From Segatella copri (GTDB taxonomy: Bacteria > Bacteroidota > Bacteroidia > Bacteroidales > Bacteroidaceae): a DNA stretch of 34,492 nt. The translations under genes and the position numbers were made by a program. Of the stretch, positions 8,444 to 16,617 are shown one piece after another. Position 1 is the first letter of the stretch; the number at the start of each line of letters is the position of its first letter. The notes under the pieces are model-generated. The model made no database searches, had not been told where the DNA came from, and saw only the letters and a list, made by a program, of their open reading frames with translations. The stretch covers positions 1 to 34,492 of the forward strand of contig NZ_JAHOEA010000039.1 in the NCBI RefSeq assembly GCF_019127135.1. Direction: 5' to 3'.

Positions 8444-8474
8444 TTGGTAGTTTCATTTTATTTGCTTACCTTTG
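8444..8474 (+). promoter_or_regulatory. ilvC promoter
   Basis: TTGG (8444-8447), a 19-nt spacer, then TACCTTTG (8467-8474) give a full Bacteroidota promoter starting 10 nt after the thioesterase stop. ilvC can therefore be transcribed independently of ilvDBN. The predicted start near 8480 leaves a leader of about 150 nt. Confidence 0.82.
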
Positions 8475-8480
8475 CACTCA

Positions 8481-8631
8481 GAAAATAAGAATAAACCCAG
8501 AGCCGCCTTCTTGGATAGGGGGTGGACGGATCAAACAGGCTCTCTTTGGATAAGAATACAGCTCGCATCCGTATGGACAAGTATAACCCGCGGCTCCACA
8601 AACGGCAAGCCGCACAAAAATTAAAAAAATT
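8481..8631 (+). promoter_or_regulatory. Structured ilvC leader, candidate cis-regulatory RNA
   Basis: The leader is unusually long and GC-rich for this window. One fold has three stems: H1, 8503-8510 with 8518-8525 (8 bp with G-U pairs, loop TTGGATA); H2, ACGGAT (8526-8531) with ATCCGT (8567-8572); H3, GCGGCT (8590-8595) with AGCCGC (8608-8613), ending 18 nt before the ilvC ATG. A competing fold pairs GAGCCGC (8500-8506) with GCGGCTC (8590-8596), which would break H1 and H3. AGAGCC (8499-8504) can also pair with GGCTCT (8538-8543). TTGGATA occurs twice (8511-8517 and 8546-8552). The first AUG (8573) opens a 23-codon basic reading frame overlapping the ilvC start and stopping at 8644. No run of Ile/Val/Leu codons is present, so classical peptide attenuation is unlikely. 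I do not recognise a known riboswitch class. Confidence 0.55.
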
Positions 8632-9675
8632 ATGGCAGAAATGAATTTCGGTGGCGTAATGGAAACTGTTGTCACCAGTCATGAATTTTCATTGGAGAAA
8701 GCACGTGAAGTATTGAAGAACGAAACAATCGCAGTTATCGGTTATGGTATCCAGGGTCCTGGTCAGGCTTGTAACCTTCGCGATAATGGTTTCAACGTCA
8801 TCGTCGGACAGCGTCAGGGTAAGACCTACGAGAAGTGTCTGAAGGATGGTTGGGTTCCTGGTAAGACTCTGTTCTCTATCGAGGAAGCTGCTGAGAAGGG
8901 TACTATCATCTGTATGTTGCTTTCTGATGCCGGTCAGATTGCATGCTGGCCAAAAATCAAGCCACACCTCACAGCAGGTAAGACTTTGTATTATTCACAT
9001 GGTTTCGCTATCAACTGGAGCGACCGCACAGGCGTTGTTCCACCAAAGGATATTGATGTAATTATGGTTGCTCCTAAGGGTTCAGGTACTTCTCTCCGCA
9101 CTATGTTCTGCGAGGGTCGTGGTTTGAACTGCTCTTACGCTGTATACCAGGATGCATCTGGCAAGGCAGAGGAAAAGACTATTGCCTTCGGTATCGGTAT
9201 CGGTGCCGGTTATTTGTTCAAGACAACATTCCAGCGTGAGGCTACTTCTGACCTCACAGGTGAGCGTGGCTCATTGATGGGTGCAATTGAGGGATTGTTG
9301 GAGGCACAGTATGATGTGCTCCGCGAGAACGGTCACTCACCATCTGAGGCTTTCAACGAGACTGTTGAGGAGCTCACACAGAGCCTTGGCCCTCTCTTCG
9401 GTGCTAAGGGTATGGATTGGATGTATGCTAACTGTTCTACAACAGCTCAGCGTGGTGCTCTTGACTGGGCTCCTCGTTTCCGCGAGGCTATCAAGCCAGT
9501 AATGGAGTGGTTGTACTACTCTGTTAAGACTGGTAACGAGGCTCAGATTTCTATTGACAAGAACTCTCAGGCTGATTACCGCGAGAAGTTGAACGCTGAA
9601 CTCGAGGCTATGCGCAACAAGGAAATGTGGCAGGCTGGTGTTACAGTTCGTAAACTTCGCCCTGAGAATAACTAA
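8632..9675 (+). CDS. ilvC: Ketol-acid reductoisomerase
   Basis: IlvC isomerises and reduces acetolactate or acetohydroxybutyrate to the dihydroxy acids used by IlvD. The Rossmann nucleotide-binding motif is IGYGIQGPGQACNLRDNG at about residues 37-54. Next comes the cofactor-specificity loop VGQRQGKTYEKC, which lacks an obvious Arg/Ser phosphate clamp and so leaves NADH versus NADPH open. The knotted helical domain carries the Mg-binding motif SDLTGERGSLMGAIEG (Asp and Glu ligands) and further conserved Glu residues near EALYDVLRENG-like helices. At 347 aa it is a short class I enzyme of the type found in Bacteroidota. Codon use is rich in GGT/GCT/CGT, suggesting high expression. It has its own promoter and a long structured leader, and an intrinsic terminator follows at 9699. 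Confidence 0.96.
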   Translation: MAEMNFGGVMETVVTSHEFSLEKAREVLKNETIAVIGYGIQGPGQACNLRDNGFNVIVGQRQGKTYEKCLKDGWVPGKTLFSIEEAAEKGTIICMLLSDAGQIACWPKIKPHLTAGKTLYYSHGFAINWSDRTGVVPPKDIDVIMVAPKGSGTSLRTMFCEGRGLNCSYAVYQDASGKAEEKTIAFGIGIGAGYLFKTTFQREATSDLTGERGSLMGAIEGLLEAQYDVLRENGHSPSEAFNETVEELTQSLGPLFGAKGMDWMYANCSTTAQRGALDWAPRFREAIKPVMEWLYYSVKTGNEAQISIDKNSQADYREKLNAELEAMRNKEMWQAGVTVRKLRPENN

Positions 9676-9698
9676 TTTTTTTCTCGTACATAATGTTG

Positions 9699-9735
9699 AA
9701 AAGGGAATGGCCCGAGAGGTGTCGTTCCCTTTTTT
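9699..9735 (+). terminator. Intrinsic terminator of ilvC
   Basis: AAAAGGGAA (9699-9707) pairs with TTCCCTTTT (9725-9733), and the T-run continues to 9735. It ends the branched-chain cluster 24 nt after the ilvC stop. Confidence 0.85.
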
Positions 9736-9760
9736 CATGTTTATATGGGGGGGGTAAGTT

Positions 9761-9830
9761 GCTGGCATATACAAAAATCCCTCTGCTGGCGTATACGAAA
9801 TCCCAATGCTGGTATATACAAAAAGCCCTG
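9761..9830. repeat. Three degenerate 23-24-nt direct repeats
   Basis: Units start at 9761, 9785 and 9808 and share the core GCTGGYRTATACRAAA followed by a TCCC or GCCC element. They lie between the convergent ilvC and recQ terminators and just after a G8-G9 run (9747-9754). No open frame runs through them and their function is unknown. Confidence 0.75.
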
Positions 9831-9876
9831 AAAAGGTAAAAGCATCTCTCTTCTGGAATGCTTTTACCCCTTCAGG
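9827..9876 (-). terminator. Intrinsic terminator of recQ
   Basis: GGTAAAAGCAT (9835-9845) pairs perfectly with ATGCTTTTACC (9858-9868). The outer CCTGAA (9827-9832) pairs with TTCAGG (9871-9876) across a 2-nt internal loop. On the minus strand the stem is followed by GGGCTTTTTG. It begins 12 nt beyond the recQ stop codon. Confidence 0.75.
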
Positions 9877-9888
9877 ACTTATAAGATA

Positions 9889-11802
9889 TTAGGGTTTCAT
9901 TTCCGGTTTCGGTTCAAGCCGGATTTCATTTTCCTCAACATTCACCATATTCTCCACAACCATTTTTTCAAGAACAGCAGCCACTTTCTCTGAATCATAT
10001 TTCTGCTGGTCTAATTCTGAAATCTCATGCGGCTTTCCGTCTTTCAGCAGGGCCAGGATGGCTGATACAATTTCCTGCTGCTCAGGTATCTTGTGGTCTA
10101 TGCAGACATCACATATCCCGCAGTCGTCCTCCAGCTTTGTTTCTTCGCCAAAATAAAGCAGAAGCTGGCGCGAACGGCAGATGGTGTCGTTCTTGGCATA
10201 ATTGATGATACTCTTGATGTGGGCGGTAAACTGCTCCTTGCGCACCTCCCATACCTCCTGGGGGATGATGACGCGGAAACCGTCTTCCCTAGGACGCGTG
10301 TAGCTGATATAAGGCGTTTTGCGGCGGGGAATGAAGTCGATGATGTGGCGGGCACTCAGATTCTTCAGAATCATGTATACCTGCTGGCGGTTCAGTTCGC
10401 TCACACGCTCTATCAGCGACTCATCTATGTAAACATAGTCGGTAAATAGGCCGCCGTAGTTGCGCAGCAGTCCTGTAATCACTGCCTCTTCCTTCTCTGA
10501 AATATTCTCGAGCAGATAAAGGTCGTTTCGGCTGATGTTGAATCTGATTCTTGCCTTTCCGTCAGGATTGTCCTCGTAGTGGATGTAGCCTGCGCGCTCC
10601 AGGAGGCGCAGCGCAGAGTCTACGCGGGTAGGGAAGTACTTGTAGGTGACGCAGAATTTCTCTATCTCGAACATGAAAGTCTGTCCCATTCCGCTTCCCA
10701 CAGCTACCTGGAAAAAGTAAGCCAGATGCTCGTAAACGTCTTTGATGAATTCCTTGTCGGGGAAGGTTTCGTCGATGCGTTTCAGGAGCTTGTTTTCATC
10801 GCTCTGGTTGTAGAGCAGCACCGCATAAGCCTTTTCGCCGTCTCTTCCGCCTCGTCCCGCCTCTTGGAAATAGGCTTCCAGCGAGTCGGGGCAGTCTACG
10901 TGAATCACCATCCTCACATCGGGTTTGTCTATTCCCATACCGAAGGCATTGGTAGCTACCATGACCCTTATCTCGTCGTGCTGCCAGTTTTTCTGTCGGA
11001 TATCCTTTACGTCGGGATCCAGTCCGGCATGATAAAATGTGGCAGAAATTCCCTGCTTGTTCAGGAGTTCCGCCATCTCCTTGGTACGTTTCCGGCTTCT
11101 CACATAAATGATTGCCGAGCCCTGGGTGCACTGCAGGATATGAACCGTTTCGGCCACCTTGTCGTTGGTGGTACGCACCACATAGGCAAGATTCTTGCGG
11201 GCAAAACTCATCTTAAATACGTTTTGCTTCTTGAAGTGGAGCTGGTTCTGGATATCTTCTACCACATCGGGAGTGGCGGTAGCCGTAAGGGCAAGGACCG
11301 GCACACCGGGTTTCATCTCTCTGATTTTAGCAATCTCAAGATAAGACGGACGGAAATCGTAACCCCACTGGCTGATGCAGTGGGCTTCATCTACCGTGAT
11401 GAAACTCACTGGAATGTGGCGCAGCTTGGTCTGGAACAGTTCTGAAGACAGGCGTTCTGGCGAAACATACAGAAACTTGATTTCGCCGAAAATACAGTTT
11501 TCCAATATTCGGATAATCTCCTGGCGCGACAAGCCTGTGTAGATGGCTTCTGCCAGGATGTTGCGGGCCTTGAGATGCTGCACCTGGTCTTTCATCAGCG
11601 CAATGAGCGGAGTAACCACGATGCAGACGCCCTTCTGGGCAAGGGCGGGAACCTGGAAGGTGATGGATTTGCCACCACCTGTAGGCATAAGACCGAGGGT
11701 ATCCTCACCTCGGGCTATACTCTCGATGATGTCTCGTTGTATGCCGCGAAAGTCAGGATACCCCCAGTATGTGCGTAGTATTTCTTGATATTTATCTACC
11801 AT
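9889..11802 (-). CDS. recQ: ATP-dependent DNA helicase, RecQ family
   Basis: A 3'-5' DNA helicase for recombination and fork repair. Helicase lobe 1 has motif I PTGGGKS, motif Ia-like TPLIALMKDQ and the DEAH box in TVDEAHCISQWGYDFRPSY. Lobe 2 has YVRSRKRTKEM, ATNAFGMGIDKPDVR and QEAGRGGRDGE. The C-terminal order is unusual. A winged-helix-like stretch (about 345-535) comes first, and the zinc-type motif (Cys near 543 in CRSRQLLLYFGEE, then CGICDVC ending at 567) comes after it, whereas E. coli RecQ has zinc, then winged helix, then HRDC. No HRDC domain is seen in the last 70 residues. Length is 637 aa. It starts 54 nt after recJ on the same strand, so recJ-recQ probably form a repair operon pairing helicase with 5'-3' exonuclease. 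Confidence 0.93.
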   Translation of the reverse strand: MVDKYQEILRTYWGYPDFRGIQRDIIESIARGEDTLGLMPTGGGKSITFQVPALAQKGVCIVVTPLIALMKDQVQHLKARNILAEAIYTGLSRQEIIRILENCIFGEIKFLYVSPERLSSELFQTKLRHIPVSFITVDEAHCISQWGYDFRPSYLEIAKIREMKPGVPVLALTATATPDVVEDIQNQLHFKKQNVFKMSFARKNLAYVVRTTNDKVAETVHILQCTQGSAIIYVRSRKRTKEMAELLNKQGISATFYHAGLDPDVKDIRQKNWQHDEIRVMVATNAFGMGIDKPDVRMVIHVDCPDSLEAYFQEAGRGGRDGEKAYAVLLYNQSDENKLLKRIDETFPDKEFIKDVYEHLAYFFQVAVGSGMGQTFMFEIEKFCVTYKYFPTRVDSALRLLERAGYIHYEDNPDGKARIRFNISRNDLYLLENISEKEEAVITGLLRNYGGLFTDYVYIDESLIERVSELNRQQVYMILKNLSARHIIDFIPRRKTPYISYTRPREDGFRVIIPQEVWEVRKEQFTAHIKSIINYAKNDTICRSRQLLLYFGEETKLEDDCGICDVCIDHKIPEQQEIVSAILALLKDGKPHEISELDQQKYDSEKVAAVLEKMVVENMVNVEENEIRLEPKPEMKP

Positions 11803-11856
11803 TTGTGTAATCTGTGCCTAATCCATATTGAGGGCTAAATACTTCATCCTTCAGCT

Positions 11857-13578
11857 TCATCCCTCGTTTGGGCGGATATCTTCTATCTGAAGCTGAACTT
11901 GGTTTTTCTTGAATATATTCTCTTCTATGGTGAAGGCAATGTCGAAGCTTCGCTTGCTCTTGATGTAGCGGGCTGCTGCACTCTGACCGAAAGCGATGCC
12001 GTTTAATACGGTGCTCGACTTGGAGTCTACCAGTTCCAGCTTGATGTGCTCCTGTTCTCTGCCCACCACCTTGCTGGTTCCGTAATCGTATACCCGGTTG
12101 GTGCAGAAGATAGGTTTCTGGTTGCACGGACCGAAAGGAGAGAAGCGCTTCAAGTCGGCTTGCAGATGCTTGGTTATGTCTTTGAAGTCTATTTCGGCAT
12201 CAATGTTGAGCGTAGGCTCTGTCTGTTGGGGCGAAATATGCTCTTCTACATAATGCTGGAACCGGTCTCTGAACTCTCTTACCTTATCCCATCTCAGGGT
12301 GAGTCCGGCAGCATAGGTATGACCGCCGAAATTGAGCAGGAGGTCGCGGCAGCTCTTGATGGCTGAGTAGATGTCAAAGCCCGTAACGCTGCGTGCCGAA
12401 CCGGTAGCCATGTCGCCATCCCGTGTAAGAACCACAGTAGGGCGGAAGTAGATTTCGGTGAGTCGGGAAGCTACGATGCCGATGACTCCCTTTTTCCATC
12501 CTTCATCATAGAGCACGATGCTGGAGTTGTGTTTCATGCTTTCCAGACGCGAAACGATGCCGTTGGCTTCTTCAGTCATCTGCTTGTCTATGTCTTTGCG
12601 CTGCTCATTATACTCATTGATGTGTCTGGCCATGCGAAGGGCTGAGGAATAGTCTCTTTCTACCAGCAAATCTACGCTCAGCTTGCCGTTCTCCATTCTG
12701 CCTGAAGCATTGATGCGGGGACCTATCTTGAACACAATGTCGCTCATAGAGAGTTCGCGCCCGCTCAGTCCGCAGATGTCGATGATGGATTTCAGACCGA
12801 TACTTGGATTGGTATTCAGCAACTTAAGACCATGGAAGGCAAGTATTCTGTTCTCATCTACCACCGGCACAATGTCGGCTGCAATACTCACGGCGCAGAA
12901 GTCGAGCAGAGGAATGAGTCTGGAGAACGGAATGTTGTTGTTCTTGGCAAAGGCCTGCATAAACTTGAAGCCTACACCGCATCCGCAGAGATGCTTGAAA
13001 GGGAACGAATCGTCTGGACGCTTCGGATTGAGTATGGCCACAGCGGGTGGCATCACGTCGTCAGGGACATGATGGTCGCAGATGATGAAGTCTATTCCCA
13101 GACTCTTGGCATATTCTATCTCCTGAATAGCCTTGATTCCGCAGTCTAGAATAATAATCAGTTTTACACCAGTCTGATGTGCAAAATCTATTCCTTTCTT
13201 ACTCACTCCGTAGCCCTCGTCGTAGCGGTCGGGGATGTAGTAGTCGATGTTTGAATAGAATTGCTGTAAGAATTTGTACACCAGGGCAACGGCGGTGCAT
13301 CCGTCTACGTCGTAGTCTCCGTAAACGAGGATACGTTCCTTTCTACCCATTGCATCGTTCAGGCGGTCTACGGCAATATCCATGTCTTTCATCAGAAATG
13401 GATTGATGAGATCTGAGAGCTGTGGACGGAAGAACCGTTTGGCTGCAGATTCTGTCGTAATCTCGCGCTTGATAAGCAAATGGGCAAGAACCGGGCTCAT
13501 GTTTAGCTTGGCGCCTAATTCTTCAGCTGCTTTTTGCTGTTCAGGTGTTGGTGATTCGTAATTCCATTTAAAATGCAT
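11857..13578 (-). CDS. recJ: Single-stranded-DNA-specific 5'-3' exonuclease RecJ
   Basis: RecJ resects 5' strands during recombination, mismatch and excision repair. The DHH-family metal motifs are clear: YGDYDVDG (Asp88, Asp90, Asp92), LDCGI (Asp145) and CDHH (Asp168-His169-His170). The DHHA1 motif appears further on as SARSVTGFDIYSAIKSC and LNFGGHTYAAGLTL. The C-terminal OB-like part (about 460-573) includes PFGPCNQKPIFC. At 573 aa it is the usual length. The start codon lies 26 nt after a minus-strand TAACTTTG box. It is the first gene of a recJ-recQ pair. Confidence 0.95.
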   Translation of the reverse strand: MHFKWNYESPTPEQQKAAEELGAKLNMSPVLAHLLIKREITTESAAKRFFRPQLSDLINPFLMKDMDIAVDRLNDAMGRKERILVYGDYDVDGCTAVALVYKFLQQFYSNIDYYIPDRYDEGYGVSKKGIDFAHQTGVKLIIILDCGIKAIQEIEYAKSLGIDFIICDHHVPDDVMPPAVAILNPKRPDDSFPFKHLCGCGVGFKFMQAFAKNNNIPFSRLIPLLDFCAVSIAADIVPVVDENRILAFHGLKLLNTNPSIGLKSIIDICGLSGRELSMSDIVFKIGPRINASGRMENGKLSVDLLVERDYSSALRMARHINEYNEQRKDIDKQMTEEANGIVSRLESMKHNSSIVLYDEGWKKGVIGIVASRLTEIYFRPTVVLTRDGDMATGSARSVTGFDIYSAIKSCRDLLLNFGGHTYAAGLTLRWDKVREFRDRFQHYVEEHISPQQTEPTLNIDAEIDFKDITKHLQADLKRFSPFGPCNQKPIFCTNRVYDYGTSKVVGREQEHIKLELVDSKSSTVLNGIAFGQSAAARYIKSKRSFDIAFTIEENIFKKNQVQLQIEDIRPNEG

Positions 13579-13603
13579 TTTAATTATTTTTTATTTCTGC
13601 CCC

Positions 13604-13611
13604 CAAAGTTA
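13604..13611 (-). promoter_or_regulatory. recJ promoter -7 box
   Basis: On the minus strand TAACTTTG (read from 13611 to 13604) matches TAnnTTTG. The element 19 nt upstream reads TTCC rather than TTTG, so the -33 region is weak. Transcription should start near 13598, about 20 nt before the recJ ATG. Confidence 0.6.
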
Positions 13612-13666
13612 CGAAAATTAAATGATAAAAGGAAATGTTTAGGGAGGAATTTTACCAAATTACCTA

Positions 13667-13770
13667 GAAATAAGTAAAAATAAGACTTGTTGGCAAACAA
13701 AAAGAAGTAATTATGAGATTTTCTTGTTAAGCCGAAATAAGTAAATATGTGATTTTCTTGGTAACAAAAA
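13667..13770. repeat. Three degenerate direct repeats between recJ and the C1 peptidase gene
   Basis: Units begin at 13667, 13704 and 13734, each opening with GAARTAA and containing an ATTTTCTTGKTAA-like end (clearest in the second and third). Spacing is 37 and 30 nt. They lie upstream of recJ on its strand and downstream of the peptidase terminator. Function is unknown. Confidence 0.5.
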
Positions 13771-13797
13771 AGGCAGCAAACTCATCGGTTTGCTGCC
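13766..13797 (-). terminator. Terminator of the M24-C1 peptidase operon
   Basis: GGCAGCAAAC (13772-13781) and GTTTGCTGCC (13788-13797) form a perfect 10-bp stem with a 6-nt loop. On the minus strand it is followed by TTTTTT (13771-13766). It lies 81 nt beyond the peptidase stop codon. Confidence 0.85.
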
Positions 13798-13877
13798 CCT
13801 TGAATATTTTGTCTAGGAGAATATCCATAGAAAGTCTATAAACTGTTAACTATAAACTTTTAACTATTAAAACTCTC

Positions 13878-15089
13878 TTAGATTCCGAGCTTCTTGCGGA
13901 TGTCCTTAGGGAGGGCATTCTTGTTAACCATGAAGTCCATAGTCTTGTAAGCTACGAAAGCCTTGGTCATGTACCAGGTTCCCTTGTAGTCACCATACTC
14001 GCCCCAAGAGTTCTTAACCATGTAGTATTCCTTGCCGTTCTGGTCCTTAGCAATACCGTAGATGTGCATACCATGGTCATCAGTTGTCTCCCAGTTGTCG
14101 AATGCTTCCTGACGCATAGCCTGTGTAGGAACAATCTCAGGAGCATTTACGCCGAGAGAATCAAACTTCTCCTTCTTCTCGTCCTTAGAGAGCTTGAACC
14201 AATGGTCAGCATCTGTACCGGCCATAGAGCGAACCTTCTTTACGTCGTAAGCGATGCCGAGACCCTTGCGAGTGAAACCATCTTCTGTTACGTCACCGCC
14301 CCAAGCTACTGTGTAACCGTTGTTTACAGCGTTGTCGATGATCTTGCAGATGTCTTCCATAGGAACGTTGTAGCTCAGAGGCCAGCGCCAGTTGTCCTGT
14401 ACCTCAACAGCAAATTTGCTCCACATTGGGTGGTGGGTGTAGCTGGTGATGGTTACATAATCATCAAGATTCAAACCGAGGCTCTGGCAGAAGCTCTGTG
14501 GAGTATACTGCTTGCCCTCGTATGTAAACTTCGCAGGAGTCTTACCGATGTAAGAGTCGATGATGCCCTGAAGACCGCTCTTCCAAGCTGGAGAAAGCTT
14601 CTTGGATGTGCTCTTTGCTACAGCCTCTACGTATGGAGTCATTACAGCGAAGAACTCACCGAAGTTAGCCAGAGAGTCACCTGTCAATGAACCTGGTGCA
14701 GGCATGGCTGACTCAGGTACAATACCATAGTGCTGCAAAGCATAGAGTACATCGTAGGCGCTACCACCCTCAGAGAAGCTCACGTCGCCGTGCATTCTTA
14801 CTGCCACTGTGGCGCGGTCCATATAAGTCTTGTTGGCTACGAACATCTCGCTGAGGTCGTAGGTCTTGCCTGTCTTCTTCAAGATTTCACTCTCGAAGTA
14901 GCTGAGGGTAGAGTAAGCCCAGCACGTACCACTGCGGTTCTGGTCCTTGATGCTAGTGATAGGGTTCTGCTTTACCACTGTAAATACTGGTTTGTTCTTT
15001 GCTACTTCTGCAGAGTCTGCAGCTTTCTTCGCATTTGCTCCTGTGGCTACCAAAGCCATCAAGGCTGCAACAATCATAGTTTTCTTCAT
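13878..15089 (-). CDS. Secreted C1-family (bleomycin hydrolase/PepC-like) cysteine peptidase
   Basis: A papain-fold peptidase, probably an aminopeptidase of the C1B type, exported from the cytoplasm. Residues 1-20 are a signal peptide (MKKTMIVAALMALVATGANA). The catalytic triad is visible: Cys56 in NRSGTCWAYS, His339 in TTDDHGMHIYG and Asn360 in MVKNSWGEYG. The oxyanion Gln is probably Gln50 in KDQN. At 403 aa it is shorter than the roughly 450-aa PepC/BLMH and lacks an obvious self-processing C-terminal arm. It follows the M24 aminopeptidase by 102 nt on the same strand, and no TAnnTTTG box is visible in that gap. Co-transcription as a peptide-utilisation pair is therefore likely. The start is fixed by the signal peptide. 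Confidence 0.88.
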   Translation of the reverse strand: MKKTMIVAALMALVATGANAKKAADSAEVAKNKPVFTVVKQNPITSIKDQNRSGTCWAYSTLSYFESEILKKTGKTYDLSEMFVANKTYMDRATVAVRMHGDVSFSEGGSAYDVLYALQHYGIVPESAMPAPGSLTGDSLANFGEFFAVMTPYVEAVAKSTSKKLSPAWKSGLQGIIDSYIGKTPAKFTYEGKQYTPQSFCQSLGLNLDDYVTITSYTHHPMWSKFAVEVQDNWRWPLSYNVPMEDICKIIDNAVNNGYTVAWGGDVTEDGFTRKGLGIAYDVKKVRSMAGTDADHWFKLSKDEKKEKFDSLGVNAPEIVPTQAMRQEAFDNWETTDDHGMHIYGIAKDQNGKEYYMVKNSWGEYGDYKGTWYMTKAFVAYKTMDFMVNKNALPKDIRKKLGI

Positions 15090-15191
15090 GAATTCTTTTC
15101 TCTTTATATTAATGTTCTTTTTATATCTTCTCTCGAATATCTCTTTCTGGAAATGATTTCTTTTTTCAGAAATTGCTTCTTTCCGGGAATT

Positions 15192-16598
15192 TTATTCCTT
15201 GTTGGCTGCCATGAACTCCTCAACATCTTTTGGATGATAAGGAATGCGGTCTTTGCCCAGGAATCTGCAACCATCCTTGGTGATGAGTACATCGTCCTCA
15301 ATTCGGATACCGCCGAAATCTTTGTAGGTCTCAATCTTGTCGAAGTTGAGGAATTCTGCACAGTGGCCGGATGCCTTCCAGTCGTCGATGAGGGCAGGGA
15401 TGAAGTAAACTCCCGGCTCATCGGTTACTACGAAACCTTCCTGCAGACGGCGACCCATACGCAGGCAGTTGGTACCGAATTGCTCCAGATTAGGGCGTAC
15501 TTCTTCATCGAAACCAACGTTAATCTGGTCGAGGTTCTCCATGTCGTGAACATCCATTCCCATCATGTGGCCCAATCCGTGAGGCAGGAACATGGCGTGT
15601 GCGCCAGCCTTTACAGCCTCTTCTGTATCACCCTTGGCTAGTCCGAGCTCCTTCATGCGGTCGAAGAGCAGGCGGCAAACAGAGAAGTGTACGTCTGCCC
15701 ATTTTACGCCTGGCTTGGCTACATCCAGTGCATGGTCGTGGCATTCTTCTACAATAGAGTAGATTTCCAACTGGCGCTGGCTGAACTTTCCGCTCACCGG
15801 CATGGTGCGGGTGTTGTCTGAACAGTAGTTGTTCATGGTTTCTGCACCTGCATCACAGAGTGCCAGTCTGCCTTCTTCCAGTACATTCATAGATGGATAA
15901 CCATGCTGAATTTCGCCGTGCTGGCTGAAGATGGTTGGGAAGCTGACCATGGATCCGTAAGAGTGGGCAACACCGCTTACCTGACCTGCTACATATTTTT
16001 CTGTCACACCCGGACGTACGAGTTTCATCGCTGTGGTATGCATCTTGTATCCGATGACTGCAGCACGCTCCAATTCCTCGATTTCTTCTTGGGTCTTGGT
16101 TGAACGCATCTTCACTACAGCCTTGATGAGGTCCATGCTGGCCTCTTCTTTCTGCTGGTTAGGATGAATGCCCAGAAGGTCGAATACTTGCAGTTTAATG
16201 TCGTAGCGGTAAGGCGGCAGGATATGAATCTTGCGCTTCTTCGACATGGCGTCGTTGCAGATGGTCTTGAGCGTTTTCATAGGTGCTGAGTTGTGAACGC
16301 CTACCTGTGCTGCAAGATCATGAACACTGTCAACGCTTCCGTACCATACGATGTCTACGAGGTCGATGTCGTCGCCAATCAGGGTTTCAATGTCGTTGTC
16401 TATATCTATCACACCTACCAGACCGTCACGCTGCAATCCGAAATAATAAAGGAATGTAGAGTCCTGACGGAAAGGGTAATACCCGTTATTCGGGAAATTA
16501 CATGGTGAATTATTGTTTCCGAAAAGTATAATTACGCCGCTTTTCACAAGCTTCTTCAGTTCCTGTCTGCGGCTGATGTAAGTCTCTTTGCTGAACAT
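15192..16598 (-). CDS. Xaa-Pro aminopeptidase (M24 family)
   Basis: A metallopeptidase predicted to remove N-terminal residues preceding proline. An N-terminal creatinase-type domain (about 1-170, with FPNNGYYPFRQDSTFLYYFG) precedes the pita-bread catalytic domain. The dinuclear metal ligands are all present: the Asp residues of CDAGAE and CSDNTRT, His in LPHGLGHMMGMDVHD, Glu in TDEPGVYF and Glu in GGIRIEDDV. At 468 aa it has the length of PepP-type enzymes. There is no signal peptide, so it is cytosolic. It is the first gene of a minus-strand pair with the secreted C1 peptidase. Its promoter is one half of a symmetrical divergent promoter (16618-16676) shared with the phospholipase gene. Confidence 0.94.
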   Translation of the reverse strand: MFSKETYISRRQELKKLVKSGVIILFGNNNSPCNFPNNGYYPFRQDSTFLYYFGLQRDGLVGVIDIDNDIETLIGDDIDLVDIVWYGSVDSVHDLAAQVGVHNSAPMKTLKTICNDAMSKKRKIHILPPYRYDIKLQVFDLLGIHPNQQKEEASMDLIKAVVKMRSTKTQEEIEELERAAVIGYKMHTTAMKLVRPGVTEKYVAGQVSGVAHSYGSMVSFPTIFSQHGEIQHGYPSMNVLEEGRLALCDAGAETMNNYCSDNTRTMPVSGKFSQRQLEIYSIVEECHDHALDVAKPGVKWADVHFSVCRLLFDRMKELGLAKGDTEEAVKAGAHAMFLPHGLGHMMGMDVHDMENLDQINVGFDEEVRPNLEQFGTNCLRMGRRLQEGFVVTDEPGVYFIPALIDDWKASGHCAEFLNFDKIETYKDFGGIRIEDDVLITKDGCRFLGKDRIPYHPKDVEEFMAANKE

Positions 16599-16617
16599 AT
16601 TTTTAGTATTTTACATT

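Noticed and set aside
10579..11445. 288-aa plus-strand open frame across recQ
   Set aside because: Shadow of the recQ helicase domain with no independent support.
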